DNA of 64,000 nucleotides, taken from an uncultured Nioella sp. Lineage in GTDB: Bacteria; Pseudomonadota; Alphaproteobacteria; Rhodobacterales; Rhodobacteraceae. Of this stretch, positions 45,725 through 54,060 are shown one piece after another (position 1 is the first letter of the stretch; each line of letters opens with the position of its first letter). The stretch covers positions 124,001 through 188,000 of the forward strand of contig CANLZL010000002.1 of NCBI GenBank assembly GCA_947495575.1. The letters run 5' to 3'. A model generated the notes under the pieces. The model had not been told where the DNA came from. It made no database searches and saw nothing but the letters and a program-made list of their open reading frames with translations. The position numbers and the translations under genes are program-made.

Positions 45725-46529
45725 ATCCTGTCCTGACCGCCAATTCGCAGGCCGCCGCCAAGTTTTTTCGATTGTCAAAATCCGCCGCATCTATCGGCGG
45801 GTGATAGATGACCTCAACAGACCCTTGCGGAGAGGCCGCCAAAACTTTGATCAGGCCCGCGCCGAAGTCCATATCACCCCACCAGCCGTAGAATCGTGGG
45901 TCTTGTCCAACTGGCGCGTGATACCGAATTGAAATGGGCTGCAGGCGTAGTTCCGCTTTCAACTCATTGGTTAGGAATGCCGCAAAAAGCGTTGTTTTAA
46001 AAGGCAAAACGCGTCGTCCATCTGTTGATGTACCTTCCGGAAAAAACATCAAACCATGCCCGGCATGCAGCCGGTCTTCGAACATCTTTTGCTGCGCCTT
46101 TGCCTCACGTCGGTCGCGGTTGATGAACAGGGTTCCCGTTCCACGCGCCAGCCATCCAATTCCCGGCCAGGCCGAAACCTCAGCCTTCGATACGAAGTAA
46201 ATTCGTTTAGAGGCGTTTAGCACAAAGATATCCAACCAGCTGGAGTGATTGGCTACGAATGCACCTGCGTTTTCCGCCGCAACGCCGCTAACGCTTCGCG
46301 TCAAATTCATGATATAAAGTGCTGATATACAAACAAATTGTGTAATCCATGGCGTAATAGGCCGCCGCAATCCAAACAAAAGCGATTCCGGCACTCGAAC
46401 CAGCAACAAAATTGGGAAACACACGATGAGAAGTACCGCTAACAGCCCTCCGCGGACGGCCACCCTTACCCAGCCTAAAACGCCAATTTTCGGAGTTTCC
46501 GGCCGCGATCCATCATCCCAGGTGCTCAT
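45696..46529 (-). CDS. olsA: Lyso-ornithine lipid O-acyltransferase (PlsC family)
   Basis: OlsA adds the second fatty acid to lyso-ornithine lipid at the inner membrane. The 277-residue protein has hydrophobic N-terminal helices, the PlsC-type catalytic motif NHSSWLD (H-x4-D), and FPEGTSTDGRRVLPFK. By sequence alone it could be a general 1-acylglycerol-3-phosphate acyltransferase; the OlsA call rests on its 4-base overlap with the olsB-type gene upstream. The ATG at 46529 is chosen from that overlap. Its 3' end overlaps the convergent ThiE-like gene by 29 bases. Confidence 0.88.
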   Translation of the reverse strand: MSTWDDGSRPETPKIGVLGWVRVAVRGGLLAVLLIVCFPILLLVRVPESLLFGLRRPITPWITQFVCISALYIMNLTRSVSGVAAENAGAFVANHSSWLDIFVLNASKRIYFVSKAEVSAWPGIGWLARGTGTLFINRDRREAKAQQKMFEDRLHAGHGLMFFPEGTSTDGRRVLPFKTTLFAAFLTNELKAELRLQPISIRYHAPVGQDPRFYGWWGDMDFGAGLIKVLAASPQGSVEVIYHPPIDAADFDNRKNLAAACELAVRTGFNEVAQSDL

Positions 46530-47299
46530 GCGGTGGCCTTGGATTGCGTATAGAGCCCAAGGTGCTTTTTGCTGACTTTTGTGACATCCATCAACAGGCA
46601 AACATCTGTCGTGTTAAAAGCATGATCGACATATGCCCCATCGCCTACAAAGCCGCCCATCCTCAGGTAAGCCTTGATGAGTGATGGGATCGCGCGATTG
46701 GCCTCAACCCGGTCCAATTCGTCTTCCGAAATCATATCCATTGGTTGATACCGGTTCGCATGCGCTTTCACGCGAATTTCTGGCGGGGCCAAATGGCGGT
46801 GATGCAGAAAGGACAGTGGTTTGGCCAAGGTGGCCAATTCAGTGCCATGAAAACTGGCGACACCAAATAGAAGGTCGATCCGATGTTTTTCCACATAGTC
46901 GGCCAGTCCGGTCCAAAGGTGCATCATGGCGGTGCCCCCACGGTAGTCGCGATGGAGGCAAGAGCGCCCAAGTTCCAATAACCGTTGCCCGGTCCGCCTA
47001 AGCGGCTCCAGATCAAATTCACTATCTGAATAGAATTGGCCCGCCGCCTGCGCCTGATCTTGCCGCATGAGGCGATAAACCCCCACGCATTGATTGCCGA
47101 ACAAGGACCGGTCGAAAAGCATCAGATGATCAAAGTACGGGTCGAACTGGTCCCTTTCGCGGCGAGCGTGATGGTCCACCAAAGGGCCATCTCCGCCCAG
47201 TTCGTCCACAAAGACTTCGTAGCGAAGCCTTTGGGCCAGCATCAGATCGTCCTCGCTGCGGGCAAGGCGCATTTCAAAATGACTGTCATCGATCATCAT
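46526..47299 (-). CDS. olsB: Ornithine N-acyltransferase (OlsB, GNAT family)
   Basis: OlsB transfers a 3-hydroxyacyl chain from acyl-ACP to ornithine, the first step of ornithine-lipid synthesis. The protein (257 residues from 47299) has the OlsB layout: LRYEVFVDELGGDGPLVDH near the N-terminus, ELGRSCLHRDYRGG, and FGVASFHGTE. The start is not certain, since 47299 has only a weak Shine-Dalgarno and an in-frame TTG at 47374 is possible. Ornithine lipids replace phospholipids under phosphate limitation in many alphaproteobacteria, so phosphate control is plausible but I saw no clear Pho box. Confidence 0.92.
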   Translation of the reverse strand: MMIDDSHFEMRLARSEDDLMLAQRLRYEVFVDELGGDGPLVDHHARRERDQFDPYFDHLMLFDRSLFGNQCVGVYRLMRQDQAQAAGQFYSDSEFDLEPLRRTGQRLLELGRSCLHRDYRGGTAMMHLWTGLADYVEKHRIDLLFGVASFHGTELATLAKPLSFLHHRHLAPPEIRVKAHANRYQPMDMISEDELDRVEANRAIPSLIKAYLRMGGFVGDGAYVDHAFNTTDVCLLMDVTKVSKKHLGLYTQSKATA

Positions 47300-47447
47300 T
47301 GCCGTGCCGACCCGCCTGATTCCGTGGCCAATTCGCCTAATTGATCGCAGCCCATCCTGCAACTGCCCGACCAAGAAGTAAGCGTTAGGGAACTATTAAC
47401 CAAACGATAGGTAATTTGGGGCATGATATGCAGTTAGGGCAAGAGGA

Positions 47448-47627
47448 TCAAAATTCGATGACAAGGCCGATTTCCGCGCCGTTGATGGTGACCTTGCCAG
47501 CATGTTCGAAGTTTACCGTGATCCGGCCATCTATGTTGGATTGGACTTGTCCCAAGCCCCAATCAGGTTTGCCCGGATGACGGACCAACATGCCCGGTTC
47601 AAGCATAGCATTCATATTCTGAGACAT
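47448..47627 (-). CDS. DUF3553 family small protein
   Basis: The 59-residue protein matches DUF3553: LEPGMLVRHPGKPDWGLGQVQS followed by a short beta-rich region, VTINGAEIGLVIEF, resembling an SH3-like RNA- or protein-binding module. AGGGGA precedes the ATG at 47627. The start codon is only 17 bases from the divergent chpT start, and both ribosome binding sites use the same bases on opposite strands. The function is unknown. Confidence 0.9.
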   Translation of the reverse strand: MSQNMNAMLEPGMLVRHPGKPDWGLGQVQSNIDGRITVNFEHAGKVTINGAEIGLVIEF

Positions 47628-47644
47628 TACGGAGTCCCCTTTTG

Positions 47645-48271
47645 ATGGATGACCGGCGAGATTTCCCCCCTGCCGATCTGGCACAACTGGTTGGCTCGCG
47701 CCTGTGCCATGACCTTGTGAACCCAATCAGTGCAATTGCCAATGGGTTAGAGTTGTTGGCGCTGTCTGGCACTGCGCCATCGCCTGAATTGACCTTGATC
47801 GGCGATGCAGTGTCAGACGCCTTGGCACGCATCCGGTTTTTTAGAGTGGCTTTCGGTGCCGCGCGGCCGGGGGATTCTGTATCCACGCGCGAAGTAAAAG
47901 AGATCCTGAGTGGCCTTTATGGATCCGGGCGACTGGCGGTTGACTGGCAGGCCATTGGCGACCTGACCCGGGCAGATGCAAAGCTTGCCTTTCTGATGAT
48001 TAACTGTGTTGAAACCGCTCTTCCTATGGGTGGGACAATCACAATATCCCCGTCCGACCATCTGTGGTCGGTGAAAGGCACGGGCCGCCGCATTAACCTT
48101 GCCAGCCCAAATTGGGACGCTCTAACAGTTTCGGGCGGCGAACCCGCCCCGGAAGCGGGACAGATCCAATTTGCCCTATTGGCGCAAGAAACGGGCAATC
48201 GCGGTTGTACGCTATCAATTCAAAAGGATGACACGGCAGGTGCGATTGAAATTCAGGCCACTCGCCTTTGA
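47645..48271 (+). CDS. chpT: Histidine phosphotransferase ChpT
   Basis: ChpT relays phosphate from the CckA kinase to CtrA and CpdR, controlling cell cycle, motility and gene-transfer-agent functions in Rhodobacterales. The 208-residue protein has the phosphoacceptor His22 in SRLCHDLVNPISAIANGLEL, a four-helix dimerisation domain, and a degenerate ATPase-like C-terminal domain. GGAG lies ten bases before the ATG at 47645; a TTG three bases earlier is possible. Its stop codon abuts the stop of the convergent gamma carbonic anhydrase gene with no gap. Confidence 0.95.
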   Translation: MDDRRDFPPADLAQLVGSRLCHDLVNPISAIANGLELLALSGTAPSPELTLIGDAVSDALARIRFFRVAFGAARPGDSVSTREVKEILSGLYGSGRLAVDWQAIGDLTRADAKLAFLMINCVETALPMGGTITISPSDHLWSVKGTGRRINLASPNWDALTVSGGEPAPEAGQIQFALLAQETGNRGCTLSIQKDDTAGAIEIQATRL

Positions 48272-48790
48272 TCAGACCTCAGATAACCCGACGCGAAAGC
48301 GACGCATATTGGCCTGATAGCCTGCTGCAGATTTGATCAGGCCGGCTTGCGCCTTGGCATCCAACTCACGGACAATTTTGCCGGGGCTGCCCATTACCAA
48401 CGAGAAATCCGGGATCTCTTTTCCTTCAGTAATCAGGGCATTGGCGCCAATAAGACAACCTTTGCCGATCTTGGCGCCGTTGAGGATGGTGGCGCCCATT
48501 CCAATCAGGCTTCCGTCGCCAATGACGCAGCCATGCAGCATCGCTTTGTGACCGATTGTACAGTTCTGGCCAATCACAAGCGGATAGCCCATATCCGTGT
48601 GCAACACGCAGTTTTCCTGCACATTTGAGCCTGCACCCACACAAATTTCTTCATTGTCACCGCGTAAAGTGCTGCCGAACCAGACCGAGGCACCGGCCTC
48701 GACCGCGACCTTCCCGATCAGGTTGGCATCCGGGGCGACCCAAGTGTCGGTATCAAGTGTGGGCGCAATCCCATCCAGTGCATAAATCAT
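48272..48790 (-). CDS. Gamma-class carbonic anhydrase-like protein
   Basis: The 172-residue protein is a left-handed beta-helix of hexapeptide repeats ([19 protein letters not shown] onward) with three conserved zinc-ligand histidines, H64, H81 and H86, in HTDMG and GHKAMLHG. This matches the CamH/YrdA-like group of gamma carbonic anhydrases; many of these have low or no measured activity. Its ATG overlaps the gmk stop by four bases, making it the third gene of the yicC-gmk operon. Confidence 0.93.
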   Translation of the reverse strand: MIYALDGIAPTLDTDTWVAPDANLIGKVAVEAGASVWFGSTLRGDNEEICVGAGSNVQENCVLHTDMGYPLVIGQNCTIGHKAMLHGCVIGDGSLIGMGATILNGAKIGKGCLIGANALITEGKEIPDFSLVMGSPGKIVRELDAKAQAGLIKSAAGYQANMRRFRVGLSEV

Positions 48791-49440
48791 CGTTCCGCCT
48801 CATCAAATTCCGATTGTAAACCGCGCACAAAATTGACCAGCCCGGGCTGTTGCGGCTGGCGCAAACGCTCTGCACTGACGATGGTTTTTAGCCTCTCAAA
48901 AGTGGCTTCCAAATCGTCGTTGATCAAGACATAGTCATAACCATCCCAATGGCTGATTTCATCCCAGCTTTTCTGCATCCGTTTCTGGATCACCTCCTCG
49001 GCATCCTGACCGCGCGATGTCAGCCGCCGCCGCAGCTCTGCGATCGAGGGCGGCAGCACAAAGATGGACAGAACATGATCGCGTAACGCAGAAGTCTTGA
49101 TCTGCTGGGCACCCTGCCAATCAATATCGAACAAGACGTCACACCCGTCGTTGATCGCTTCGCGTACAGGCCCAACAGGAGAGCCATAGAAATTGCCAAA
49201 AACATGTGCGTGTTCAAGCATTTCGCCTTCGATGACTTTAGTCTTGAACTCGGTCTCGCTCAGAAAATGGTAGTGAACGCCATCCTCTTCGCCATTGCGG
49301 GGCGCCCGCGTGGTTGCGGATACCGAAAAGCTGAGGGTCGGATCCCATTCCATCAACCGCCGCGCAAGCGTCGACTTCCCCGCACCTGAGGGCGACGACA
49401 ATATAATCAAAAGACCGCGGCGGGGATCGGTTTGGGGCAT
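48787..49440 (-). CDS. gmk: Guanylate kinase
   Basis: Gmk phosphorylates GMP to GDP. The 217-residue protein has the P-loop [10 protein letters not shown] near residue 15, the GMP-binding block [21 protein letters not shown], and the lid region [26 protein letters not shown] directly precedes the ATG. The gene begins two bases after the stop of yicC, a common pairing, and overlaps the carbonic anhydrase gene at its 3' end. Confidence 0.98.
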   Translation of the reverse strand: MPQTDPRRGLLIILSSPSGAGKSTLARRLMEWDPTLSFSVSATTRAPRNGEEDGVHYHFLSETEFKTKVIEGEMLEHAHVFGNFYGSPVGPVREAINDGCDVLFDIDWQGAQQIKTSALRDHVLSIFVLPPSIAELRRRLTSRGQDAEEVIQKRMQKSWDEISHWDGYDYVLINDDLEATFERLKTIVSAERLRQPQQPGLVNFVRGLQSEFDEAER

Positions 49441-49442
49441 GT

Positions 49443-50333
49443 CTACTCCACGTTTTGGACTTGCTCGCGCATCTGATCAATCACGACCTTTAGGTCAAGG
49501 CCAAGTTGGGTCAATGTCGCATCCTGCGACTTCGAGCAGAGCGTATTGGCCTCTCGGTTGAATTCCTGCATCAGAAAATCAAACCGACGTCCAATCGGGC
49601 CACTGGCGTTTAGCAAATCAGCGGCGGCAGGGATATGCGCGTTTGCCAATCGATCAATTTCTTCTGTGACGTCGGATTTGACGGCCAAAACAGCAATTTC
49701 CTGGGCCAGCCGGTCGGGGTCGATCCCGTCTGCACTCTCCAGCACAGCATTAATATTGGCTTTTAGCCGTTCTGCCGCGCTTTCATGCCGGGCGGCAGCT
49801 CGGGCGGCCGCGGCGGCAACCAAGGGTTTCATCTGGGCAATCTGGCCCGCCAAAGTATCCAGCAGGGCCAGCCCTTCCTGCGCACGGGCGGACAGGAATT
49901 CGGCCAGAACGGTGTCCAACTCCGCCAAAAGGACAGCGTCTTCTGGAAGATCGACCGCCGATTTGGCGTCGCCGATCACTCCGGGCAAGGTCAGGATTTG
50001 CGCCGGGGTTACATCGGCCACTGGCAGGCCTTGCGCTTCTGCTGCGTTGCGCGCGTGGGTCAGGGCAGAAAGCATGGATGACAATGCGGCCTCATTTATC
50101 GCAATCCCGCTTGCCGTGTCCTCCTTGGACAGGCGCAACGACACGGTCACATTGCCCCGTCCGGTGACTGCCTTGATCTTTTCTCGCACCGGGCCCTCGA
50201 GATGGCCCAGCTTGTCCGGCAGGCGCATTCGGATATCAAGGCCTTTGCCGTTAACGCTGCGCAACTCCCACGAACGGACGAGCCCCCCTGAGCTGAACTC
50301 CTGTGCGGCGAATCCTGTCATTGAATTAACCAT
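49443..50333 (-). CDS. yicC: YicC/YloC-family endoribonuclease
   Basis: YicC proteins are RNA-binding endoribonucleases that affect small-RNA and mRNA turnover. The 296-residue protein has the family N-terminus [10 protein letters not shown], the block [19 protein letters not shown], and the C-terminal [19 protein letters not shown]. An ATG at 50321 (MTGFA) would also suit the family. It heads the yicC-gmk-carbonic anhydrase operon and is divergent from a PAS protein gene. Confidence 0.96.
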   Translation of the reverse strand: MVNSMTGFAAQEFSSGGLVRSWELRSVNGKGLDIRMRLPDKLGHLEGPVREKIKAVTGRGNVTVSLRLSKEDTASGIAINEAALSSMLSALTHARNAAEAQGLPVADVTPAQILTLPGVIGDAKSAVDLPEDAVLLAELDTVLAEFLSARAQEGLALLDTLAGQIAQMKPLVAAAAARAAARHESAAERLKANINAVLESADGIDPDRLAQEIAVLAVKSDVTEEIDRLANAHIPAAADLLNASGPIGRRFDFLMQEFNREANTLCSKSQDATLTQLGLDLKVVIDQMREQVQNVE

Positions 50334-50473
50334 TTAAGGTTTTCCCCCCTGCTCTGCCAATTTTATCGGTGTTATTAAGAAATGGGTAAGGATTTCCCGA
50401 TTAGCGTTAACACATTCGATGGAACCACGCCAATCTGGGAATGCCGATGGGGGCAGAACGGCAGGAGCGTGAC

Positions 50474-51151
50474 GTGACACCGAGTTCTGTAAATGCAAGT
50501 AATGTAGTTGCCCTGTGGCAGCGACGGGATGCGATGATTAACCCTGTGATTACATCACTGGTACGCTATTGGGACGGGTTGCGAGATGGCGATGATGTGC
50601 CGCGCCGCACGGACGTGGATCCGCGTGGGTTCAAAGACGCCCTGCCCTACAGCTTTATTCTTGAACAAGTCAAACCGGGCGCGGTTCGGTTTCGCCTGGC
50701 GGGGCAACATTTGACCCAGTTGATGGGAATGGATGTGCGGGGGATGCCGCTGCGCTCACTTTTTGAATTGTCAGACCGTAAACGCTTGATGGATCACGTA
50801 GATTCGGTGTTTCAGGCGCCTTGCTCTCTGGACGCAGAGCTGGTGTCCGACGCCCAAGGGCGGATGCCCCTTGAAGGGCGCATGACGCTTCTTCCACTCA
50901 AAGGGACCGATGGTGAGGTTACAAAGGCGCTAGGGATACTGGTCACTGACGGAATGATTGGGCTGCCGCCGCGCCGATTCCGCATTCGCAAGCAAAGCTT
51001 GCATCCGGTCCGCCCGGGTAGCTCCAAAATTAAAGCTTCCGGCGTCCAACAAAGTGAAATGAACGACCCCCCCTCTGAGTACCATGCGCGCACACGCGCC
51101 TCTGGCCCCCCAAAACTGTTCATTCTGCCCGGCGGCAAATACGACGCCTGA
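50474..51151 (+). CDS. PAS-domain protein (PAS_5 type)
   Basis: The 225-residue protein has a single PAS-like domain (about residues 30-150: VITSLVRYWDGLRDGDDVPRR, then FILEQVKPGAVRFRLAGQHL and a glycine-rich turn around MDVRGMPLRSLFELSD). It belongs to the PAS_5 group common in alphaproteobacteria. The C-terminal 70 residues are basic and probably disordered. There is no kinase or output domain. AGGAG seven bases before the GTG at 50474 fixes the start better than the upstream ATGs. Its ligand and role are unknown; a regulatory or sensory role is inferred. Confidence 0.88.
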   Translation: MTPSSVNASNVVALWQRRDAMINPVITSLVRYWDGLRDGDDVPRRTDVDPRGFKDALPYSFILEQVKPGAVRFRLAGQHLTQLMGMDVRGMPLRSLFELSDRKRLMDHVDSVFQAPCSLDAELVSDAQGRMPLEGRMTLLPLKGTDGEVTKALGILVTDGMIGLPPRRFRIRKQSLHPVRPGSSKIKASGVQQSEMNDPPSEYHARTRASGPPKLFILPGGKYDA

Positions 51152-51210
51152 GTTTGCATCCTTCTCCGGCTTCGTTAACCAATTTCCGGTCTTGCTTCGG
51201 AATGTCGGTT

Positions 51211-51251
51211 AATGAAAGACGCCCCCGTTTCGCGATGGAAACGGGGGCGTC
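51211..51251 (-). terminator. Terminator hairpin downstream of DAHP synthase
   Basis: GACGCCCCCGTTTC and GAAACGGGGGCGTC form a perfect 14-base stem with a 6-base loop. On the minus strand a short TTTC tail follows, so it mainly serves the DAHP synthase gene, with the convergent PAS gene also ending nearby. Confidence 0.85.
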
Positions 51252-51272
51252 GTTAATCATGTTCGAAATAAA

Positions 51273-52643
51273 TCAGCCTGCGGCGCGGGCGCCTTCCTGA
51301 TCATTTCCTGAAAGCTCTTCGGCCACAAGGAACGCAAGCTCCAGTGATTGGCTGGCGTTCAGGCGTGGATCGCAAGCAGTGTGATACCGATCCGACAGAT
51401 CCTCATCCGTCACAGCGCGGACACCACCGGTACATTCGGTGACGTCCTGACCGGTCATCTCGAAATGTACACCGCCGGGGATTGTGCCCTCGGCCCGGTG
51501 AATGCCGAAAAATTCCTGAACTTCGCGTAAAACGGAATCAAACGGCCGGGTTTTGTAACCTGACGAGGATTTGATGGTGTTCCCATGCATCGGATCGCAG
51601 GACCAGACAACATTGGCGCCCTCTTCCTGAACCGCTTTGATCAGCCGCGGCAGGTGATCACCAACGGACCCCGCGCCAAAGCGCGCGATCAGGGTCAGGC
51701 GTCCGGCTTCATTTTCCGGGTTCAGCTTGTTCATCAGAACCTTGAGGTCTTCGGCTGTGGTAGTCGGACCGCATTTCAAGCCAATGGGGTTCTGAACACC
51801 GCGCGCAAACTCGACATGCGCGCCATCGGGCTGACGTGTCCGATCGCCAATCCAGATCATGTGGCCTGATCCCGCAACAGGAACACCGGAGGTCGAATCG
51901 ACACGGCAAAGCGCCTCTTCATATTCGAGCAGCAGCGCCTCATGGCTGGTGTAAAAATCAACTGTGCCCAGCTCATGTGCGGTATCCGCATTCAGGCCCG
52001 CGGCCTCCATGAAGCTCAGCGCATCGCTGATCCGGTTGGCCATATCAGCATAGCGGCTGGCACCGGACCCATCGGTGAAATCCAAGGTCCAGCTATGCAC
52101 ACGGTGAATGTCAGCAAAACCGCCCTGGCTGAAAGCGCGCAAAAGGTTAAGCGTCGCCGCTGCCTGGGTATAAGCGCGCATCATTTTTTCCGGGTCAGGA
52201 ATACGGGCCGCCGCAGTGAAGGGCAGCTCGTTGATGATATCGCCACGGTAGGAGGGCAGTTCCACACCATCTTTAGCTTCCATCGGCGCCGAACGAGGCT
52301 TGGCAAATTGCCCGGCCATACGGCCAACTTTGACCACCGGCACTTTCGCGCCATAGGTCAATACGACCGCCATCTGCAACATCACTTTATAGGTGTCGCG
52401 AATGTTGTCTGCGGAAAATTCACCAAAGCTTTCAGCGCAATCGCCCCCTTGTAGAAGGAACGCTTCTCCGCGTGATGCTGCGGCAAGCTGGCTTTTCAGT
52501 CTGCGCGTTTCCCCTGCAAAGACCAGCGGCGGATAGCTGGCAAGGCGAGCCTCAACTGCGGCCAATGCCTCAGCATCGGGATAGTCGGGCATCTGCACCC
52601 GCGGCTTCGCCCTCCAGTCCGATTTTGTCCATGCCAGTGTCAT
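51273..52643 (-). CDS. aroG: Class II 3-deoxy-7-phosphoheptulonate (DAHP) synthase
   Basis: DAHP synthase joins phosphoenolpyruvate and erythrose 4-phosphate in the first step of the shikimate pathway. The 456-residue protein is the plant/actinobacterial class II type: [41 protein letters not shown] and [12 protein letters not shown] carry metal and substrate residues. AGGAG lies eight bases before the ATG. It is divergent from the GlxA-type regulator gene, and no other aro gene is near. Confidence 0.97.
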   Translation of the reverse strand: MTLAWTKSDWRAKPRVQMPDYPDAEALAAVEARLASYPPLVFAGETRRLKSQLAAASRGEAFLLQGGDCAESFGEFSADNIRDTYKVMLQMAVVLTYGAKVPVVKVGRMAGQFAKPRSAPMEAKDGVELPSYRGDIINELPFTAAARIPDPEKMMRAYTQAAATLNLLRAFSQGGFADIHRVHSWTLDFTDGSGASRYADMANRISDALSFMEAAGLNADTAHELGTVDFYTSHEALLLEYEEALCRVDSTSGVPVAGSGHMIWIGDRTRQPDGAHVEFARGVQNPIGLKCGPTTTAEDLKVLMNKLNPENEAGRLTLIARFGAGSVGDHLPRLIKAVQEEGANVVWSCDPMHGNTIKSSSGYKTRPFDSVLREVQEFFGIHRAEGTIPGGVHFEMTGQDVTECTGGVRAVTDEDLSDRYHTACDPRLNASQSLELAFLVAEELSGNDQEGARAAG

Positions 52644-52801
52644 CTTATTTCTCCTACGGAATGTCCAAAATCGCTTATACGCGCGGAAACCCGCAGGGCC
52701 AATGCGAAATTTTAGCGCTCACAGGGATTGCGTCACTCGCCGAATAGTGGTTTCGATCATCATCACAAAAGTTACCGCCAAAAATCCGGAAAGGCGCACC
52801 G

Positions 52802-53785
52802 TTGGTCCCGCTAAAACATGGCATTCCTGCGCAACCGCGGCGCTTTGTATTTGTCCTTATGGACCAGTTTACGCTGCTTAGCTTTAGTGGCGCGCTCGAT
52901 GCTTTGCGGATTGCGAACCGGTTTGGCGGCGGACATCTTTATGATCTGAAGTTGGCCTCGGTTGACGGGGAACCCGCTGTCTGCAGCTCTCATGCGCGCA
53001 TCGACGTGGACATGGGATTGGAAGAACTGAACCGCGAAGACACCATTGTTCTATGTGGGGGGATGCAGGTTCATGAAAGCAGCACCAAGCGGCTGATGAA
53101 CTGGATTCGTCGCGAGGCGCGCAAGGGTGTGGCCATCGCAGGGCTGTGTACCGGCGGCTACACGATGGCCAAAGCGGGCCTGATGGATGGGCGACGCGCC
53201 ACGATCCATTGGGAAAATTATGACAGCTTTGTAGAAGAATTTCTGGACGTCGAGCTGACCAATTCGGTCTTCGTTCTGGACGGCGACCGCATGACAACGG
53301 CGGGCGGAACGTCTTCAATCGACCTTATGCTCAAGCTGATTGCGAATGATCATGGTGAAGCCCTGGCCAGCCGTGTCGCCGATCAGATGATCTATACCTC
53401 GATCCGCACCGATCAAGATACGCAGCGCCTGTCCATCCCGACACGGATCGGGGTCCGACATCCAAAGCTGAGCCAGGTTATCCGCACGATGGAAGACAAT
53501 ATCGAAGAGCCTATCAGCCCGTCGATCCTGGCACAGGATGTCGGTATGTCGACCCGCCAGCTGGAACGTTTATTCCGACGCTACCTGAACCGCAGCCCCA
53601 AGCGCTATTACATGGAGCTGAGGCTTGAAAAGGCGCGTAATCTGCTGATGCAAACCGATATGAGCGTGATCAATGTCGCACTGGCCTGCGGGTTTGCATC
53701 GCCATCGCATTTCTCGAAATGCTATCGCGCGCATTACGACACGACGCCCTATCGGGAACGCGGGGCGCAAGCCAGCCGCAGTTAA
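52802..53785 (+). CDS. GlxA-type AraC-family transcriptional regulator
   Basis: The 327-residue protein has an N-terminal DJ-1/PfpI-like (class I amidotransferase-like) domain, from RRFVFVLMDQFTLLSFSGAL to about residue 190, with GLCTGGYTMAKAGLMDGR where the family carries its nucleophile elbow. A C-terminal AraC DNA-binding domain follows with SILAQDVGMSTRQLERLFRR and ALACGFASPSHFSKCYRAHY. The TTG at 52802, with AAGG upstream, gives the usual short lead before RRFVFVL. Such regulators control carnitine, choline, glycine betaine or arginine catabolism; its target here is not evident. Confidence 0.92.
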   Translation: MVPLKHGIPAQPRRFVFVLMDQFTLLSFSGALDALRIANRFGGGHLYDLKLASVDGEPAVCSSHARIDVDMGLEELNREDTIVLCGGMQVHESSTKRLMNWIRREARKGVAIAGLCTGGYTMAKAGLMDGRRATIHWENYDSFVEEFLDVELTNSVFVLDGDRMTTAGGTSSIDLMLKLIANDHGEALASRVADQMIYTSIRTDQDTQRLSIPTRIGVRHPKLSQVIRTMEDNIEEPISPSILAQDVGMSTRQLERLFRRYLNRSPKRYYMELRLEKARNLLMQTDMSVINVALACGFASPSHFSKCYRAHYDTTPYRERGAQASRS

Positions 53786-54060
53786 TTCAAGGACCGCGTG
53801 TCATGCCCTACTCGTGCCGCTCGTCCACCCCGGCGGCCGGTTTCACTCGGGCTTGCCAGTCCTTCCTTGATCACTAGGGTCATCGGGTGGTCGGGATATG
53901 GCCCACGATATTGTTCGACAAGTCGCGCAAGGTGATCTTGCGGGTCGCCGGAAACGCTCAGGGCCCAATCCACAAAAATCGACCGGCATTCAGACGCCGT
54001 AATCCCCTCAATCCGGTAAGATTCGCGGATCAGGTTCTTGGGGTCGCTTTCCGAAGTCAT
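53782..54060 (-). CDS. Conserved small protein coupled to glnE
   Basis: The 92-residue product is charged and soluble, with a folded-looking core (SECRSIFVDWALSVSG, then HLARLVEQYRGPYPDHPM) and a basic, Gly/Arg-rich tail (SETGRRGGRAARVGHD). Its ATG overlaps the glnE stop by four bases, so it is translationally coupled to the glutamine synthetase adenylyltransferase. Its stop overlaps the convergent glxA-type gene by four bases. I do not recognise a named family; a link to nitrogen control is only suggested by position. Confidence 0.8.
   Translation of the reverse strand: MTSESDPKNLIRESYRIEGITASECRSIFVDWALSVSGDPQDHLARLVEQYRGPYPDHPMTLVIKEGLASPSETGRRGGRAARVGHDTRSLN

Noticed and set aside
51175-51212. 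CtrA-type sites (TTAACC and GGTTAA) near the PAS gene end
   Set aside because: The half-sites lack the TTAA-N7-TTAA spacing and lie between convergent gene ends rather than at a promoter.
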